A stretch of 16,496 nt of DNA from Niveispirillum sp. (GTDB lineage: Bacteria > Pseudomonadota > Alphaproteobacteria > Azospirillales > Azospirillaceae), in assembly GCA_016463045.1 (NCBI GenBank), contig JAEMSB010000035.1:1-16496 (forward strand), in the 5' to 3' direction. The notes under the pieces were generated by a model, which did no database searches, was not told the origin of the DNA, and saw only the letters and a program-made list of their open reading frames with translations. Each line of letters starts with the position of its first letter. Position 1 is the stretch's first letter. Of this stretch, positions 14,813 through 16,496 are shown piece by piece. The position numbers were made by a program, and so were the translations under genes.

Positions 14813-15047
14813 ATGGATCTGATCAAGGCCCGTCTTGCGTGGGTCGAACTCTATGCCAAAACAGGGGATGCGGGCTTCGTTTGCCGACGTTGTGGCATCT
14901 CGCGGCCTACGCTGCGCAAATGGTGGCGCCGCTATCAGACTGATGGCGAGGCCGGCTTGGTAGAGCGCAGTCGCCGCCCTTACCGGCTTGCTACCCAGAA
15001 GGTTTTTTCTGATCAGGAAGCTCTGATCCTGTCATTACGTCGGGAGA
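14813..15047 (+). pseudogene. Truncated IS481-like transposase, N-terminal helix-turn-helix part
   Basis: About 78 residues match the start of IS481-type transposases: CRRCGISRPTLRKWWRRYQ (helix-turn-helix), then GEAGLVERSRRPY and VFSDQEALILSLRRE. The integrase-type DDE catalytic domain that should follow is absent. After about 15047 the frame stays open into unrelated sequence and a terminator, so the match ends although no stop occurs; the open frame beyond is antisense to the PhoX gene. The ATG at 14813 has AAAGGG 6 nt upstream. No right end or target duplication could be identified. It is probably the residue of an insertion followed by deletion. Confidence 0.72.
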
Positions 15048-15060
15048 GCTGGTCCCCAGC

Positions 15061-15090
15061 AAAAAGGCCCGCCACAATTGTGGCGGGCCT
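15061..15090 (-). terminator. Strong intrinsic terminator, minus-strand direction
   Basis: AGGCCCGCCAC and GTGGCGGGCCT surround AATT, giving a perfect 26-bp palindrome (15065-15090). On the minus strand it is followed by TTTTT (15061-15065). This is a textbook intrinsic terminator for transcription coming from the PhoX gene, 175 nt past its stop. It begins within about 15 bp of where the transposase match ends. Confidence 0.8.
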
Positions 15091-15214
15091 GAGCTTAATC
15101 TCAAAGCGCATGTCCGATGACCGGAGACACCCTCTCGATTTCAGTTCTCAAACACCTGTACTTCATCAAAAGTTTGGTTTCGCAGGCCTACCAGCCCGCA
15201 GTAGGCAGACACCA
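15091..15214. other. Non-coding stretch between the two terminator hairpins
   Basis: No start/ribosome-site pair and no recognisable protein were found on either strand. It is probably the 3' flank of the PhoX gene mixed with the boundary of the deleted insertion element. Confidence 0.4.
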
Positions 15215-15250
15215 TCTGAGGGGTTTTCGGTCAACGGAAAACCCCTCAGA
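15215..15250 (-). terminator. Hairpin just after the PhoX stop
   Basis: TCTGAGGGGTTTTC (15215-15228) pairs perfectly with GAAAACCCCTCAGA (15237-15250) around an 8-nt loop. The hairpin starts 15 nt past the stop codon on the minus strand. No T-run follows, but its position makes it the probable first 3' end of the PhoX message, backed up by the terminator at 15061-15090. Confidence 0.6.
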
Positions 15251-15265
15251 CAGGCCAGCAGATTA

Positions 15266-16496
15266 TCAGGAGCCGATCCGGCCACCATCGGTACGGCGGA
15301 TGGTCACCACCGAGGGGCGCGGGTAGTCGCCGTCCGGCCACTTGGACTGGCTGTTACTGAACAGGCCAGACACATCCTCACCGGGGTGCTGGACCGCGAT
15401 GAAGAAGGTCGTATTGTCCGGCGACAGCAGCGGTCCGCAGCATTCGGCACCGGCCGGAACGGACAGGAACCGCTTTACCGGTACCGGCTGCCCCGGCGTG
15501 ACTGAAAGCGGCATGGCATAGATGCCGTCATTGAACGGATAATTCGACGGGGTGCCGTCAGTGGCGATCCACATATTTCCGCTATTGTCGAAGGTGACAT
15601 TGTCCGGCGAACCGAAACGATCACCGGTGAATGTCGACGCGCCGTTAAGGGACACGTTGTCGGCAGCGGTGGTAGCGGCAGCCGGATCGCCGGCCAGCAG
15701 GAAAATGCGCCAGTTGAAGGTCTTGGCGGTGTGGTCATTGCCGGTTTCGGTGACTTCGATGATGTGGCCGGTACGGTTCGGACCGCGCGGGTTTGCAGCA
15801 TCGGCCTTGGCCGGGACGGCGCGACCGGCACCGGCACGCGCCCCGCTGGTGACGTTGGCCGTGCTGGTGGTTGCCTGACGCGAGGTGTTGTTGGTCAGGA
15901 TAATGTACATCTTGCCGTTGCCGTAGAAATCGGCATCGACGGTGGCTTCCAGGTCTTCCGGACGGTCCATCGGCGTGGCGCCCACGGCGTCACCGGCGCG
16001 CCGGCTGTTGATCAGCACATCGGCCTGGCTCTGGAAACGGCGGGTACCATCGGGATAGGTGGAGGCGGCCAGCAACGGCCCCGTGACCGGGTCGGCCAGG
16101 TCCAGCGGCAGCCAGACGCCTGTACCATCAGCGTTGAAGCGGGCAGCATAGAGCGTGCCGGCGTCCAGCAGGTCCATGTTGGCCGTGCGGCTGGCCGGAT
16201 TGTAGGTGCCCGAGGACACGAACTTGTAGACATACTCGAACACGGTGTCGCAGCCGGAATAGGCCGTGACCTTGTTGCTGCCACGCGTCAGGGCGATGGT
16301 GGCCCCTTCATGCTTGAAGCGGCCCAGGGCGGTGCGCTTCTTGGGCATGGAGGTCGGGTCATAGGGATCGATCTCGACCATCCAGCCGAAACGGTACGGC
16401 TCGTTCATGCCTTCCGGCTTGCCGCAATCGAAGCGGGGGACATAGTTCTCCCACTTGCGGGCCGATGCGCCGGAGGTGACCGTGTAATCGGTATGG
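15266..16496 (-). CDS. phoX: PhoX-family alkaline phosphatase (DUF839), C-terminal part, 5' end outside window
   Basis: The frame runs off the window edge, leaving the last 409 residues. The family signature is clear: KWENYVPRFDCG, NEPYRFGWMVEIDPYDPTS followed by KRTALGRFKHEGA, a RPEDLEATVD segment, GDRFGSPDNVTFDNSGNMWI and the terminal RPSVVTIRRTDGGRIGS. PhoX enzymes are exported (usually Tat) phosphomonoesterases with a Ca/Fe centre that release phosphate from organic phosphates, normally under phosphate limitation. The Glu in RPEDLE and the conserved HEGA region are where metal ligands are expected, and the CC pair in ECCGP is also typical. The N-terminal Tat signal and any Pho box lie outside the window. 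DUF839 also includes proteins not tested as phosphatases, so activity is inferred. Two hairpins follow the stop. Confidence 0.85.
   Translation of the reverse strand, partial: HTDYTVTSGASARKWENYVPRFDCGKPEGMNEPYRFGWMVEIDPYDPTSMPKKRTALGRFKHEGATIALTRGSNKVTAYSGCDTVFEYVYKFVSSGTYNPASRTANMDLLDAGTLYAARFNADGTGVWLPLDLADPVTGPLLAASTYPDGTRRFQSQADVLINSRRAGDAVGATPMDRPEDLEATVDADFYGNGKMYIILTNNTSRQATTSTANVTSGARAGAGRAVPAKADAANPRGPNRTGHIIEVTETGNDHTAKTFNWRIFLLAGDPAAATTAADNVSLNGASTFTGDRFGSPDNVTFDNSGNMWIATDGTPSNYPFNDGIYAMPLSVTPGQPVPVKRFLSVPAGAECCGPLLSPDNTTFFIAVQHPGEDVSGLFSNSQSKWPDGDYPRPSVVTIRRTDGGRIGS

Noticed and set aside
14750..15505. 251-codon plus-strand frame taken as one gene
   Set aside because: Only its first third (to about 15047) is transposase-like. 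The rest runs through a terminator and antisense to phoX, so the open frame is accidental.
1..16496. tRNA, rRNA, CRISPR array, phage or defence-system genes
   Set aside because: I saw no cloverleaf-type sequence, no direct-repeat/spacer pattern and no proteins of those classes. The only mobile-element trace is the IS481-like fragment.

Overview
The window is high-GC DNA with dense coding and ordinary Shine-Dalgarno starts. Its genes include a cyclic beta-1,2-glucan synthase, a CheB/CheR-fused hybrid kinase with a FixJ-like tail, a DUF3309 protein, an entericidin-like lipoprotein and a PhoX phosphatase. Together these point to an alphaproteobacterium, perhaps of the Rhodospirillales/Azospirillaceae kind. 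That placement is inferred from gene content and is not proven.

Layout. (1) Positions 3-3434 (+) hold the C-terminal part of an NdvB-like cyclic glucan synthase, cut by the window edge. It meets tail to tail, with a 22-bp overlap, an MgtA-type magnesium P-type ATPase (3413-5959, -). (2) Positions 6133-9023 are a run of small envelope or stress-type genes. On the minus strand are an entericidin-like lipoprotein, a DUF3309 membrane peptide, a secreted PRC-barrel protein, a Lys/Ala/His-rich small protein, an 88-aa unknown protein and an OmpA-domain lipoprotein. One plus-strand unknown protein has a C-terminal membrane anchor. (3) Positions 9197-13525 (-) encode one 1442-aa protein that joins CheB, CheR, two PAS regions, a histidine kinase, two receivers and a LuxR/FixJ-type DNA-binding domain. 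(4) Divergent from it is a two-gene unit: dps (13699-14178), followed by a degenerate receiver protein that starts inside the dps stop codon. (5) Positions 14747-15090 hold a perfect 21-bp hairpin, a truncated IS481-like transposase and a strong terminator. (6) Positions 15266-16496 (-) hold the C-terminal part of a PhoX-family phosphatase, cut by the window edge.

How the parts may work together. Three AT-rich intergenic islands interrupt the GC-rich genes, at about 7255-7400, 9045-9196 and 13540-13680. Each contains one copy of the same 13-bp motif, TAGGTAWWTTCCG, and each copy reads towards a nearby gene: the Lys-rich small gene, the OmpA lipoprotein gene and dps. Two of the islands flank the kinase/regulator gene. 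TAGGTA looks like a half-site of the FixJ/NarL type, so a reasonable hypothesis is that the fused kinase controls dps, the envelope genes and perhaps itself. This is inference from sequence alone. It is the most interesting possibility in the window.
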